A stretch of DNA of 64,000 bases from Devosia crocina (GTDB taxonomy: Bacteria; Pseudomonadota; Alphaproteobacteria; Rhizobiales; Devosiaceae), in contig NZ_FPCK01000003.1 of NCBI RefSeq assembly GCF_900116545.1, positions 1 to 64,000 on the forward strand. The letters run 5' to 3'. Positions within the stretch are counted from its first letter, which is position 1. Every line of letters begins with the position of its first letter. Under the pieces are notes generated by a model. The model had not been told where the DNA came from. It searched no databases and saw only the letters and a list, made by a program, of their open reading frames with translations. Positions 1 through 8,872 of this stretch are shown one piece after another. The position numbers and the translations under genes were made by a program.

Positions 1-309
1 GCGCCTCCGAAAAAGCGCGATAGGTAGTGTACCTCTGAAAAACGTGCACCCATCGAAAGTCTATCAACTTCCACCAGAATTGCTTCCAGCTTCCGCTCGC
101 AAGAACTTCGCCGGCCACGTTTCTCTTTCTTCTTTCTTCACAATGTCAAAGAACTGACCTTCACCCCAAAGGGCCGAACGTCGGTGAGGCAATCGCCCCG
201 GATTTCCACCAACAAAACAAACCTGCATTCCGGTTGCCCGGCAGCACACCCGCCCTGTCAGATTGCACCGATCAGTGGGAACAACTCAAAGCCGTTCACG
301 TCGTCAGTG
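1..309 (-). other. 5' leader of an rRNA operon whose 16S gene lies beyond the left edge
   Basis: Read on the minus strand, this stretch has the features of an alphaproteobacterial rRNA leader. It follows a near-consensus sigma-70 promoter, contains a boxA-like TTCTTTGACA, and then a purine-rich GAAGAAAGAAGAAAGAGAAA run before CGTGG, a pattern I recognise from rrn leaders and 16S-23S spacers of this group. No 16S, tRNA or 23S sequence lies to its right, so a leader is more likely than an internal spacer. The mature 16S start is not in the window. No credible protein is encoded here. Confidence 0.65.
142..155 (-). promoter_or_regulatory. boxA-like antitermination element of the rRNA leader
   Basis: The minus strand reads AGTTCTTTGACATT, close to the E. 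coli boxA core TGCTCTTTAACA that binds NusB and S10 and makes rRNA transcription resistant to Rho. It lies about 155-165 nt downstream of the predicted start of transcription, a usual place for a leader boxA. Confidence 0.6.
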
Positions 310-315
310 CCGCGG

Positions 316-344
316 TATTTAGTGAAGGTTTAAATCACTGTCAA
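316..344 (-). promoter_or_regulatory. Strong sigma-70 promoter of the rRNA operon
   Basis: On the minus strand a perfect -35 TTGACA (344-339) is followed by exactly 17 bp and a -10 TAAATA (321-316), then a GC-rich discriminator CCGCGG. A consensus promoter with a GC-rich discriminator is typical of rRNA promoters under stringent control. Transcription would start near 308-310 and run left into the boxA leader. Confidence 0.65.
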
Positions 345-387
345 TACCACTTGGAGAAATTTCAGCACTGCCGAATTTCTGTATCGC

Positions 388-510
388 TTAAGTCTCGAAA
401 TCTCTTTCGTTTTCAGCGACTTGCTTCCGTGCCCGCCGCCGTTTGGCGCCGCGCTCTTCAGCGATGAGCGGGTTATAGGGGCGGCCCGGGCGCCTGTAAA
501 TCCCCCCCAT
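388..510 (-). CDS. Possible 40-residue basic peptide (uncertain)
   Basis: An ATG-initiated minus-strand frame of 40 codons ends 43 bp before the rRNA promoter. The peptide is hydrophilic and rich in Arg, Glu and Lys (for example GAKRRRARKQ near its middle) and its third-codon GC is about 65%, which is compatible with coding. No Shine-Dalgarno sequence is visible before the ATG and I do not recognise a family. It could be chance coding in a GC-rich upstream region. Confidence 0.22.
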   Translation of the reverse strand: MGGIYRRPGRPYNPLIAEERGAKRRRARKQVAENERDFET

Positions 511-843
511 GACAAAAACGACATTTTCGCCGGAACAACCCGGCCGCGATGTGGAAAACTCGACTGAATTGCCAGAGATTGCAGTGCTTTCCTGCCGCCC
601 CGCTTTTTTGCGCCTCCGCGGGCGCAATCGCTTCTTATAAAGACGCCCTCTTTGCTTCCTCTGGCAGAACACTCGCTCCGCTCTCCTCGCCAGGGCCCTG
701 ACTCGCAGTTTCGCCGCAATTGTTGGAGATAGGACGGGCATTGAAAAGGGCGGCGCGCCTCCTTAGTGTGCCGCACAATATTCGAACCGATGCGGCGCCG
801 CCCCGGCGCCTGGGGGAAGACCACCAGAACGAAGGACGGCGCA
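511..843. other. Intergenic region upstream of the M23 peptidase gene
   Basis: It separates the leftward rRNA promoter from the rightward peptidase gene. It should carry the promoter of the peptidase, but I see no convincing -35/-10 pair, hairpin or RNA gene. Short frames on both strands lack ribosome binding sites and family resemblance. Confidence 0.4.
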
Positions 844-2820
844 TTGAACGCTGCGCAACGAAATCGCCATGCGTCCCAGCTGCGGGCCAGCGGGTTCGAG
901 GATGGGCCGGCGCTCACTCTCCAATCGACCGACGGGGAGATCCCCCAGGGTCGCGAGCTCAGCTTTGCCTGGCTCAGCGGCACGGTGATGACCGGGCTGA
1001 CCAGTGTCCTTCTTATGGGCGCGGCGCTTTACGTCTCCTTTCAGGGCCAGGACACGTTCTCAACCGCTTACAAAGCCTTGCAGTTGGCCGCCCCGCGCCT
1101 CGAGCAGATTCTGCCCACCGACATGACCGCGAAATCCTCGCGCATTCGTCCTGTTGCCGAAACCCGGTCCGATCTCGAAATCGTCGAGGCGTCGATCCGC
1201 CAGGTGGTTGAGGGGCGCGAGATCATCCGCAATCAGCCTTTTACGCGCCTCAAGGCAACGCTGGCGACGACAGCCACCTCGTTGTCTGCCGATGCGCCCG
1301 CTTATGACCCTGTGGCCATTCTCAATGCCACCCAGCCGCTTCAGGCAGCAACGCTCGACCTCAATGCCGAGGTCTACGGCACCGATGTGGATGGCGAAGT
1401 TGCGGTTAAACAGGCCGACATGCCGCTCAGCTTCACCCCGGCCAGCGCCATCTCAGATGAAAATGCCGCCGATTTCGTGCGCGGCATGGCCGAAGCCACC
1501 TTCTATACCGAAGACGATGCGCCCCCGCCCACTCTGGCCTATGCCGCCATTGCCCCGAGCCTTGCCGAACTCGCGCCGGAAACCGGAAGCGCCTCGAGCC
1601 CGAGCGGCGTTGCAGAAAACGTCACAGTGGTGCCCAAGACCACCCTTGCGGCCAATAAAGGTCCCGGCCGCACCGAGCGCTTCCTCACCGTGCGCGAACT
1701 CGGGCCGCTCGCCGAAACCCTGGTGCGCAACGGGTTCAGCCGCGCCCAGGTGTCGATGGTGGAAAACACCCTTGCCAATCTCATTCCCTCTTCGGGTTTG
1801 CCCGCCGGCATTAGGCTGCGCATTCTTTATGGTGCGTTGAGCAGCGATTCCACCAGTCTCGTGCCCTACCGCATGTCGATCTACCGGCCTGAAGGCGCGC
1901 CGGGCGAGCAGCATATCGCCACGGTCGCCCTTAGCGACAATGGGCAATATGTGGTTGGCCTCCAGCCCGACTGGGTCGACTTTCCGCAGGAAGATATCGA
2001 GCAGATCAATGTGGGCAGCCTGCCCACCGTTTATCGCTCGATCTGGGAAACCGGCCGCAAGCACGATCTCGATGACGACACGATCGAGAGGATCATCGGC
2101 ATGTTCGCCTATGACGTGGACATGACCAAGCGCATTTCCGCCGGCGACACGATCGAAATCCTTGAGACCCAGGACACGCCAGAGGCCAAGCCCGACCTGC
2201 TTTATGTCTCGCTGACCCTGGCCGGCACCAAGCGCCAGCTTTATCGCTTCGCCACCGAGGACGGCACCGTGGATTTCTTTGATCCCGATGGCGAAACCGG
2301 CAAGCGCTTCCTCAATCGCCGGCCTCTCGAAGGCGGGGGCACGCTGCGCTCGCGCTTTGGCTATCGCATCCATCCCATCTTCAAGACGCGCAAGCTGCAT
2401 ACCGGCGTCGATCTTGCCGCCCGCACCGGCACCCCGATCTATGCCTCGGGCGATGGCACGATTTCCTATTATCGCTGGCAGTCCGGCTACGGCAACAAGA
2501 TCGAGATCGAACACGTCAACGGCTATGAGACGGCCTATGGCCACCTCTCGCGCTTCGTCGATGGACTGAGCGTCGGCAGCCGTGTGCGCCAAGGCCAGTT
2601 GATCGGCTATGTGGGCTCGACCGGCCAATCGACCGGTCCGCACCTTCACTTCGAGATCAAGATCAACGGCAATCTCGTCGATCCGCTTAGCGTCAAACTG
2701 CCCAAGGACAATGTGCTTGCCCCGCAATATCGCGACGCCTTTGCCCAGCAGATGGCGCAGATCGATGAGTTGATGGCGCGCAATGGCGAGCCGACCCAGG
2801 TTGCCGCCGCCAGCCGCTGA
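844..2820 (+). CDS. M23 family metallopeptidase, membrane-anchored (LytM-like)
   Basis: Predicted cell-wall peptidase or divisome-type activator with a single membrane anchor. One hydrophobic segment follows a cytoplasmic tail of about 45 residues, then comes a long periplasmic region, and the C-terminal third is a complete M23 domain. Its zinc-binding motifs are all present: HTGVD, YGHLS and HLHFE. These features predict an active lysostaphin-type endopeptidase cutting peptidoglycan cross-bridges. I prefer the TTG at 844 because GAAGGA lies 7 nt before it. In-frame ATG 790 and GTG 766 also exist but have no ribosome binding site, and would add 18 or 26 residues. The gene is monocistronic: the next gene converges on it after 2 bp. 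Confidence 0.85.
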   Translation: MNAAQRNRHASQLRASGFEDGPALTLQSTDGEIPQGRELSFAWLSGTVMTGLTSVLLMGAALYVSFQGQDTFSTAYKALQLAAPRLEQILPTDMTAKSSRIRPVAETRSDLEIVEASIRQVVEGREIIRNQPFTRLKATLATTATSLSADAPAYDPVAILNATQPLQAATLDLNAEVYGTDVDGEVAVKQADMPLSFTPASAISDENAADFVRGMAEATFYTEDDAPPPTLAYAAIAPSLAELAPETGSASSPSGVAENVTVVPKTTLAANKGPGRTERFLTVRELGPLAETLVRNGFSRAQVSMVENTLANLIPSSGLPAGIRLRILYGALSSDSTSLVPYRMSIYRPEGAPGEQHIATVALSDNGQYVVGLQPDWVDFPQEDIEQINVGSLPTVYRSIWETGRKHDLDDDTIERIIGMFAYDVDMTKRISAGDTIEILETQDTPEAKPDLLYVSLTLAGTKRQLYRFATEDGTVDFFDPDGETGKRFLNRRPLEGGGTLRSRFGYRIHPIFKTRKLHTGVDLAARTGTPIYASGDGTISYYRWQSGYGNKIEIEHVNGYETAYGHLSRFVDGLSVGSRVRQGQLIGYVGSTGQSTGPHLHFEIKINGNLVDPLSVKLPKDNVLAPQYRDAFAQQMAQIDELMARNGEPTQVAAASR

Positions 2821-2822
2821 CC

Positions 2823-3164
2823 CTAGCCTTCGCGCGCGACATAAACAGCAAGTTCAGTGCCGCCCGGTTCGCGAAAATGAAAGCGGCGCCCGCCGGGAAA
2901 ATCGAACTGGGCGCGGGTAATCTCGCCGCCGGCCGCGCGGACCCGCCGTTCAGCATCGTCGAGATCGCTGGTGCGAACAATGGCCATAGTGGCCGCAACG
3001 CGTTCGGGCGCCCCGTCGACACCGCCATCGATGCCCGCGCCCTCGATGCCGTCATAGACAGGACCGTAGCTGGTGACGCCCCAGCCAAAAGCGGACTGGA
3101 AGAACCCGCTCGTTGCCGCCTTGTCGGTGGAAGGAAATTCGATATAGTCGATCTGGTCAGCCAT
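2823..3164 (-). CDS. VOC (glyoxalase/bleomycin-resistance) superfamily protein
   Basis: A 113-residue protein with the vicinal-oxygen-chelate pattern: an N-terminal beta strand (DYIEFPSTD), a helix with FFQSAFGW, and the C-terminal FREPGGTELAVY strand. Such proteins fold as paired beta-alpha-beta-beta-beta modules and usually bind a divalent metal, but the substrate cannot be told from sequence. It is most like the small VOC proteins annotated as glyoxalase-like. It converges with the peptidase gene, and only 2 bp separate the stop codons. Confidence 0.8.
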   Translation of the reverse strand: MADQIDYIEFPSTDKAATSGFFQSAFGWGVTSYGPVYDGIEGAGIDGGVDGAPERVAATMAIVRTSDLDDAERRVRAAGGEITRAQFDFPGGRRFHFREPGGTELAVYVAREG

Positions 3165-3220
3165 GCCAGCCCCTTTGTTCTCTCTATGTTCTAATCGGGC
3201 GCGGAGCGGCAGGCAAGCGG

Positions 3221-3610
3221 TCAGCGCGGATTTTCTCGCCCCTTGCCGGGCGCGTCCTTGCCCCGCGCCTGCTGCCAGGGCCAGCGCCCCTCGATCTCGA
3301 CTTCTAGCGACAGGCTCAGGAAGGTCCGGATCAGCACGATGCCGCCCAGCACAGCGAGGCTTTCGAGCGTGGGCTCTATGGCAACGGTGTTGATGATATC
3401 GGCAGCCACCAGCAATTCGAGGCCCAACAGGATCGAGCGGCCGAGCGAGGAGCGCAGGCGATGATAGGCGCTGGGCACGAGCTCAGCCTGCCGCCATTCA
3501 CTAAGATAACGCAATCCGGCCACGACGGTCCCCGCGACGATCACGACAATCCCCGCAACCTCAATTGCGCGCGTCGTCCAATGGAGGATCTGCGAAAGCA
3601 AGTCGTTCAT
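3221..3610 (-). CDS. DUF1622 family small membrane protein
   Basis: This 129-residue protein has three hydrophobic stretches: an N-terminal helix (AGIVVIVAGTVVAGLRYL), a second around LGLELLVAADIINTV, and a third around LAVLGGIVLIRTFLSL. The motif LGRSILLGLELLVAADII is typical of DUF1622 proteins, which are inner-membrane proteins of unknown function. The C-terminal tail is short, basic and cytoplasmic. It lies between clpB and the VOC gene on the same strand, but the clpB terminator separates it from clpB. Confidence 0.8.
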   Translation of the reverse strand: MNDLLSQILHWTTRAIEVAGIVVIVAGTVVAGLRYLSEWRQAELVPSAYHRLRSSLGRSILLGLELLVAADIINTVAIEPTLESLAVLGGIVLIRTFLSLSLEVEIEGRWPWQQARGKDAPGKGRENPR

Positions 3611-3670
3611 GTGCCACCCCGCCTTTTGCGGGCAACGCCAGCGGGCAAGGCGCGGTTGCCTGGACGAAGA

Positions 3671-3703
3671 AAAGGCCGGTCCGGGGACCGGCCTTTCTGT
3701 TCT
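3671..3703 (-). terminator. Rho-independent terminator of clpB
   Basis: An 11-bp-arm inverted repeat (AAGGCCGGTCC/GGACCGGCCTT) starts right after the clpB stop codon. On the minus strand the hairpin is followed by TTTTC. Confidence 0.8.
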
Positions 3704-6317
3704 AGGCGGCTTCTGTCACAGCGTTTTCGCCACCGGCCCGCAGCACGATGCCGGTCTCGTCGGCATCCACCAGAACCTGACCGCCATCGCTGACCCGGCC
3801 CGAAAGGATATCCTCGGCAAGGCTATCCTGCACCGCGCGCTGGATCACCCGCTTGAGCGGCCGGGCGCCATAGGCGGGATCATAACCCTCATTGGCGAGC
3901 CATTCGCGGGCACGCGGCGAGAGCACGAGGGCGATGTCGCGATCCCGCAGCAGCGTCTGGAGCCGGCTGAACTGGATATCGACGATTGATCCCATATGCT
4001 CGCGCCCGAGCCGGTGGAACAACAGGATCTCGTCGATCCGGTTGAGGAATTCGGGCCGGAACGAGGCTTTCACCATGTCGAGCACCTTGCCGCGCACCAG
4101 TTCCACCGAGTCTCCGTCCTTGAGGTCGACCAGATATTCGGCCCCAAGGTTGGAGGTAAGGATGATCACCGTGTTGCGGAAATCGACCGTGCGCCCCTGC
4201 CCGTCCGTCAACCGCCCGTCGTCGAGCACCTGGAGGAGAACATTGAACACGTCCGGATGCGCCTTTTCGATCTCGTCGAACAAAACGACCTGATAAGGCC
4301 TCCGCCGCACAGCTTCGGTGAGCACCCCGCCTTCGTCATAGCCGACATAGCCCGGAGGGGCGCCGATCAGCCGGGCGACCGAGTGCTTTTCCATGAACTC
4401 GGACATGTCGAGCCGCACCATGGCGGTATCGTCGTCAAAGAGAAACTGCGCCAGGGCCTTCGTCAATTCGGTCTTGCCCACGCCGGTTGGCCCAAGGAAC
4501 ATGAACGAGCCGATGGGCCGGTTGGGATCCTGCAGACCCGCGCGTGAGCGGCGAACGGCTTTAGCCACCGCAGCCACCGCTTCGCTCTGCCCGATCACCC
4601 GGTCGCCGAGCGAGGCTTCCATGTGAAGCAGCTTTTCGCGCTCCCCTTCCATCATCCGGTCGACCGGAATTCCGGTCCAGCGCGACACGACCTGGGCGAT
4701 GTCGCTGGGCTCCACCGTTTCCTTGGCCATGACCGGGTCCGGCTGGCCGTCGCCATCAAGATCGTCGGCGGCCTTCAAACGCTTTTCGAGATCTGGAATG
4801 ACGCCATAGGCAAGCTCACCCGCCTTGGCGAGATCGCCCTGGCGCTGCGCGATTTCGAGCTGGCTGCGGGCGGCATCGAGCTCTTCCTTGAGCTTGGTCG
4901 ATCCCTGCAGCCGCTCCTTTTCCGCCAGCCATTTGGACGAGAGCGCCTGGGCCTGCTCTTCGAGCCCGGACAGATCCTGTTCGAGCCGGTCGAGCCGGGT
5001 CCTCGAGCCGTCATCGGTTTCCTTTTTCAAGGCCTCGCGCTCGATCTTGAGCTGCATGATGCGCCGGTCGAGTTCGTCGAGCGCTTCGGGCTTGCTGTCG
5101 ACCGCCATGCGCAGGCGCGCCGCCGCCTCGTCCATGAGGTCGATGGCCTTGTCGGGCAGGAACCGGTCGGTGATATAGCGGTTCGACAGCGTCGCCGCGC
5201 TCACAAGCGCGGAGTCCGCGATGCGGATCCCGTGGTGCAGCTCGTATTTTTCCTTTAGCCCGCGCAAAATCGAAATCGTATCCTCGACCGTCGGTTCGGA
5301 CACGAAGACCGGCTGGAAGCGCCGGGCCAGTGCCGGGTCCTTCTCCACATGCTTTCTATATTCATCAAGGGTCGTTGCGCCGACGCAGTGGAGCTCACCG
5401 CGCGCCAAAGCAGGCTTAAGGAGATTGGACGCATCCATCGCCCCATCGGCCTTGCCGGCGCCAACCAGGGTGTGCATCTCGTCGATAAAGAGAATGATCT
5501 GCCCTTCGGCCGCGGTCACCTCGTTCAGCACGGATTTGAGCCGCTCCTCGAATTCGCCGCGATATTTCGCGCCGGCGATCAAGGCTCCCATGTCGAGTGC
5601 GAGCAAGCTCTTGTTCTTGAGCGATTCTGGCACATCGCCATTGACGATGCGGATAGCGAGGCCCTCGGCGATTGCGGTCTTGCCAACGCCCGGCTCCCCG
5701 ATCAGCACCGGATTGTTCTTGGTGCGCCGGCTCAGCACCTGAATGGCGCGGCGAATTTCCTCATCCCGGCCGATCACGGGGTCGAGCTTGCCCTCGCGCA
5801 CATCGGCGGTCAGGTCGCGCGCATATTTCTTGAGCGCGTCATAGCTGTTTTCGGCCGATGCAGAATCGGCCGTCCGGCCCTTGCGGATCGCTTCGATCGC
5901 GGTATTGAGCCCCTGCGGCGTCACCCCGGCAGAAGCCAGGATCTTGCCGGCATCGGTGTCTTTTTCAACCGTCAGCGCCAGCAGCAGGCGTTCGGCCGTC
6001 ACATAGCTGTCGCCGGCCTTCTGCGCGGCGCTTTCCGCCGTATCGAAAACGCGCGCTAGTTCGCGGCTGAGGTAAAGCTGGCCGGCATCGCCGGAAACCT
6101 TCGGGATTTTATTGAGCGCGGCTTCGACCCCGGCGCGAGCGGCCTTGGCATCGCCTCCGGCACGTTCGATCAGGCCTGAGGCCAGCCCCTGGTCGTCGTC
6201 GAGCAGCACCTTCAAGAGATGCACCGGCGCAAATTGCTGGTGGCCCTTGCCCAGCGCTGCGGTCTGCGCGCTTTGGATAAAGCCACGCGAGCGCTCGGTA
6301 TATTTTTCGATATTCAT
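3702..6317 (-). CDS. clpB: ATP-dependent disaggregase ClpB
   Basis: A cytoplasmic Hsp100 hexamer that, with DnaK, extracts and refolds aggregated proteins after stress. The 871-residue protein has the full layout: N-terminal Clp_N repeats (about 1-145), first AAA+ module with GEPGVGKT and ILFIDEMH, a coiled-coil middle domain (about 405-525), second AAA+ module with GPTGVGKTE and [13 protein letters not shown], and a C-terminal D2-small domain. The middle domain separates it from ClpA/ClpC. The ATG at 6317 has AAGGAGAG about 6 nt before it. A heat-shock-type promoter lies about 115 bp upstream and a strong terminator directly follows. Confidence 0.97.
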   Translation of the reverse strand: MNIEKYTERSRGFIQSAQTAALGKGHQQFAPVHLLKVLLDDDQGLASGLIERAGGDAKAARAGVEAALNKIPKVSGDAGQLYLSRELARVFDTAESAAQKAGDSYVTAERLLLALTVEKDTDAGKILASAGVTPQGLNTAIEAIRKGRTADSASAENSYDALKKYARDLTADVREGKLDPVIGRDEEIRRAIQVLSRRTKNNPVLIGEPGVGKTAIAEGLAIRIVNGDVPESLKNKSLLALDMGALIAGAKYRGEFEERLKSVLNEVTAAEGQIILFIDEMHTLVGAGKADGAMDASNLLKPALARGELHCVGATTLDEYRKHVEKDPALARRFQPVFVSEPTVEDTISILRGLKEKYELHHGIRIADSALVSAATLSNRYITDRFLPDKAIDLMDEAAARLRMAVDSKPEALDELDRRIMQLKIEREALKKETDDGSRTRLDRLEQDLSGLEEQAQALSSKWLAEKERLQGSTKLKEELDAARSQLEIAQRQGDLAKAGELAYGVIPDLEKRLKAADDLDGDGQPDPVMAKETVEPSDIAQVVSRWTGIPVDRMMEGEREKLLHMEASLGDRVIGQSEAVAAVAKAVRRSRAGLQDPNRPIGSFMFLGPTGVGKTELTKALAQFLFDDDTAMVRLDMSEFMEKHSVARLIGAPPGYVGYDEGGVLTEAVRRRPYQVVLFDEIEKAHPDVFNVLLQVLDDGRLTDGQGRTVDFRNTVIILTSNLGAEYLVDLKDGDSVELVRGKVLDMVKASFRPEFLNRIDEILLFHRLGREHMGSIVDIQFSRLQTLLRDRDIALVLSPRAREWLANEGYDPAYGARPLKRVIQRAVQDSLAEDILSGRVSDGGQVLVDADETGIVLRAGGENAVTEAA

Positions 6318-6431
6318 TCAACTCTCCTTGTCTCGCCCGCCACCCGGCCCTTTTGGCACCGGCATGACGGCGGAAGTGTTGGTGAAGAAGCGCCTGACAG
6401 TGCCGTCGGCACGCTCCGTCATCGAAAGGAT

Positions 6432-6460
6432 ATATGGGGAGCATTTCGCCCCCAGCAATG
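6432..6460 (-). promoter_or_regulatory. Candidate RpoH (sigma-32) promoter of clpB
   Basis: The minus strand carries CATTGCT, a 14-bp gap, then CCCCATAT. The -10 matches the heat-shock consensus CCCCATNT exactly and the -35 keeps the TTG core of CTTGAA. It lies about 115 bp before the clpB start, and clpB is a classical RpoH target. Confidence 0.45.
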
Positions 6461-6602
6461 GCCGGTCAACGCTATTCGGACTGTCGCACGACTGTCACTT
6501 TTCTTCTCCGCGCTATGATTCTCCTAATCTTTGGCTGCTAGAACGGGGACGATGATCAGCGTCGGCATCACGGGTTCAATCTAAGCGGTAGCCTGACACG
6601 TA

Positions 6603-8816
6603 ATGAGTACCCGCGCTAAGGTGCATTCGCGCTCCAATCTTGCCTTTGTCGCTCTTGCAGCTTCCTTTGTTCTTGCGCTCGCCGCCTTTGGCTTGTGGGC
6701 GGCCAGCCGCATCGATGATCGCTCCATGGCGCGCGAGACCCGCGCCGTCCGCGTCGGCCTGGAAGAGATCCTGGATCGTATTCCCCTCGAGCAGGATACG
6801 TCGGCGATCTGGACCGAGTCCGTCGTCAATCTGCGCGCCAACAATGAGCCCTGGCTCGCCGAGAACCTGGCCGAGTGGGTCAGCGAATATTTCGGCCATG
6901 ACCGGGTTTACCTCGTCGCTCCCGACGGCCAGCCAATGCGCGCAGTGCAAAATGGCGAACAGGTGCCGCTCGGCACCTATGGGGAGGATCAGGCCGTCAT
7001 TGAGCCAATGATCCGCCAGTTGCGCCAGACCATGGCAAACGCGGCTGAAAGCGATCCCGCTGATTCCACCGCCGCAATCACCGGCCTTGGACTTATAGAT
7101 GTACGCGTTATGCCTGATGGCCGTGCCGCTATTGTCAGCATGCGCCCCGTCCTGCCCAGCGACGCGACGCTGGTCCAGGCTTCGGGCGAAGAATATCTGC
7201 ACGTCTCCATGATTGATCTTGGCGCCCGCATCGCCGAGGCCATCGGCACCAAGTTCGAAGTGGACGATCTGCGCTTCGAGCGCGAACTCGCCGCCGATCG
7301 CGGCCGCATCGCTGCCCCCGTGCTCGACAAGGCCGGTCGCATCGTCGGGTTCTTCTCCTGGCAGCCCTATGAGCCGGCGTTCCAGCTGATCTGGGAAACC
7401 GGTCCGGGCATGGTTTTGTGCGTGCTGTTTCTCGTGCTGGCGGGCACGTTGTTGATCCTGCGGCTCCAGCGCACCACGCGCCGCCTTAATGAATCCGAGG
7501 CCCAGGCGACCTTTTTTGCCTATCACGATCCGCTCACCCATCTGCCCAACAGGGCTCTCTTTGAGCAGGATCTCGCCCGCGCCCTGGCAAATGGCCGGCG
7601 CAATGGCTGCCGCGTCGTGCTCCACTGCCTCGATCTGGACCACTTCAAGAGCGTCAATGATACGCTCGGCCACCCTGCCGGCGACGCTCTCCTGGTCGAA
7701 GTAGCCCAAAGGCTCGGCGCTCTTGTGGGCGAACATGATCTGCTGGCCCGGCTCGGTGGCGACGAATTCGCTCTGATTCAGAAAAACGTCACCGATCTCG
7801 GGGATGCCCTCGGCCTCGCTCAGCGCATTGTCAGCAGCCTTGAGGAGCCCTTTGTTCTAGATGGACACGAGGTTCATGTCAGCGCCAGTGTCGGCCTCAT
7901 GTCCGCCGACGACCCCCTGGTTTCGGCGCAGGACCTGATCGGCCGGGCCGACATGGCGCTCTACCAGGCCAAGAACGGTGGCCGCAATCGCTACATGCTT
8001 TATGCTGGCGAGCTCGGTGCCGCCGTTCGGGAGCGGCTTGCCCTTGAAGCCGATCTGCGGTTGGCCGTGCGCACCGGGGAAGGCCTTGAACTGGTTTATC
8101 AGCCGATCTTTTGCGCGCAGAGCCAGACCGTTCTTGGCGCCGAAGCGCTGATCCGCTGGCAGCACAAGGACAAGGGACGCCTCTCGCCCGCCATGTTCAT
8201 CAAGCTTGCAGAGGAGCGCGGACTGATCCGCCAGCTCGGCCTCTGGGCCCTCGAAAAAGCCTGCCGCCACACGGTCGCCTCTTCTCTGCCTTGGGTCGCG
8301 GTCAATGTGTCGCCTATCCAGTTCCAGGACGAGCGCTTTGCCGAACGCATCTTCGATATTCTCGAAGCCACGGGTCTGCATCCGCGGCGGCTTGAAATCG
8401 AGGTCACCGAAGGCCTCTTGCTGCAGAACTCGCCGCAGGTGCAGGAAACCCTGCGCCTCCTGCGCGCCCGAGGCATACGCGTCGCGCTCGACGATTTCGG
8501 CACTGGCTATTCCTCGATCAGCTATTTGCGCACTCATGGCGTGGACAAGCTCAAGATCGACCAGTCCTATACGACGCAGCTCGAAAATAACGTCGAGATC
8601 CGCTCCATCGTGCGCTCCATCATTGATCTGGGACGTGCCATGAATATGAAGGTTACCGCCGAAGGCGTCGAAACCGAGGAGCAGCGCGAAATCCTGCTTG
8701 CCATGGGATGCAATCAACTCCAGGGCTATTTGCTTGCCCGGCCTATGGCTGCACCCGCGCTCGAAGCACTCCTCACGCAATCGGCCGAAATTGGTCCTCT
8801 GATCCTGCGGGCCTGA
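6603..8816 (+). CDS. Membrane-bound CHASE4-like/GGDEF/EAL cyclic-di-GMP protein
   Basis: A 737-residue regulator of the second messenger c-di-GMP. It has an N-terminal membrane helix (about 12-35), a periplasmic sensor of the CHASE4 type (about 40-265), a second helix (about 268-290), then GGDEF and EAL domains. The cyclase site RLGGDEF is intact, but the inhibitory I-site Arg is replaced: GEHD stands where RxxD is expected. The EAL domain keeps its phosphodiesterase residues (AEAL, VNVSP, EVTEG, DDFGTG, KLKIDQ, AEGVE, QGYLLARP), so hydrolysis is the safer prediction. The ATG at 6603 gives a normal N-in membrane helix. It is divergent from clpB and probably has its own promoter in the 285-bp gap. 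Confidence 0.88.
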   Translation: MSTRAKVHSRSNLAFVALAASFVLALAAFGLWAASRIDDRSMARETRAVRVGLEEILDRIPLEQDTSAIWTESVVNLRANNEPWLAENLAEWVSEYFGHDRVYLVAPDGQPMRAVQNGEQVPLGTYGEDQAVIEPMIRQLRQTMANAAESDPADSTAAITGLGLIDVRVMPDGRAAIVSMRPVLPSDATLVQASGEEYLHVSMIDLGARIAEAIGTKFEVDDLRFERELAADRGRIAAPVLDKAGRIVGFFSWQPYEPAFQLIWETGPGMVLCVLFLVLAGTLLILRLQRTTRRLNESEAQATFFAYHDPLTHLPNRALFEQDLARALANGRRNGCRVVLHCLDLDHFKSVNDTLGHPAGDALLVEVAQRLGALVGEHDLLARLGGDEFALIQKNVTDLGDALGLAQRIVSSLEEPFVLDGHEVHVSASVGLMSADDPLVSAQDLIGRADMALYQAKNGGRNRYMLYAGELGAAVRERLALEADLRLAVRTGEGLELVYQPIFCAQSQTVLGAEALIRWQHKDKGRLSPAMFIKLAEERGLIRQLGLWALEKACRHTVASSLPWVAVNVSPIQFQDERFAERIFDILEATGLHPRRLEIEVTEGLLLQNSPQVQETLRLLRARGIRVALDDFGTGYSSISYLRTHGVDKLKIDQSYTTQLENNVEIRSIVRSIIDLGRAMNMKVTAEGVETEEQREILLAMGCNQLQGYLLARPMAAPALEALLTQSAEIGPLILRA

Positions 8817-8872
8817 CCCAAGCTTTTGCGGCCAGCAGGCGTCAAATCACGGAACAACCCTGAGGACCGATC

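Noticed and set aside
509-640. A short plus-strand frame (about 43 codons) overlapping the possible minus-strand peptide
   Set aside because: No ribosome binding site, ordinary composition for chance, and no family resemblance.
770-790. TTCGAACC near 777 as part of a tRNA T-loop
   Set aside because: No acceptor stem, anticodon arm or CCA can be drawn around it.
1453-2727. Long minus-strand open frame inside the M23 peptidase gene
   Set aside because: It is the mirror of a GC-rich coding gene; the real gene on the other strand has catalytic motifs, this one has none.
4623-5258. Long open frames opposite clpB
   Set aside because: Antisense shadow frames, a product of third-position GC bias.
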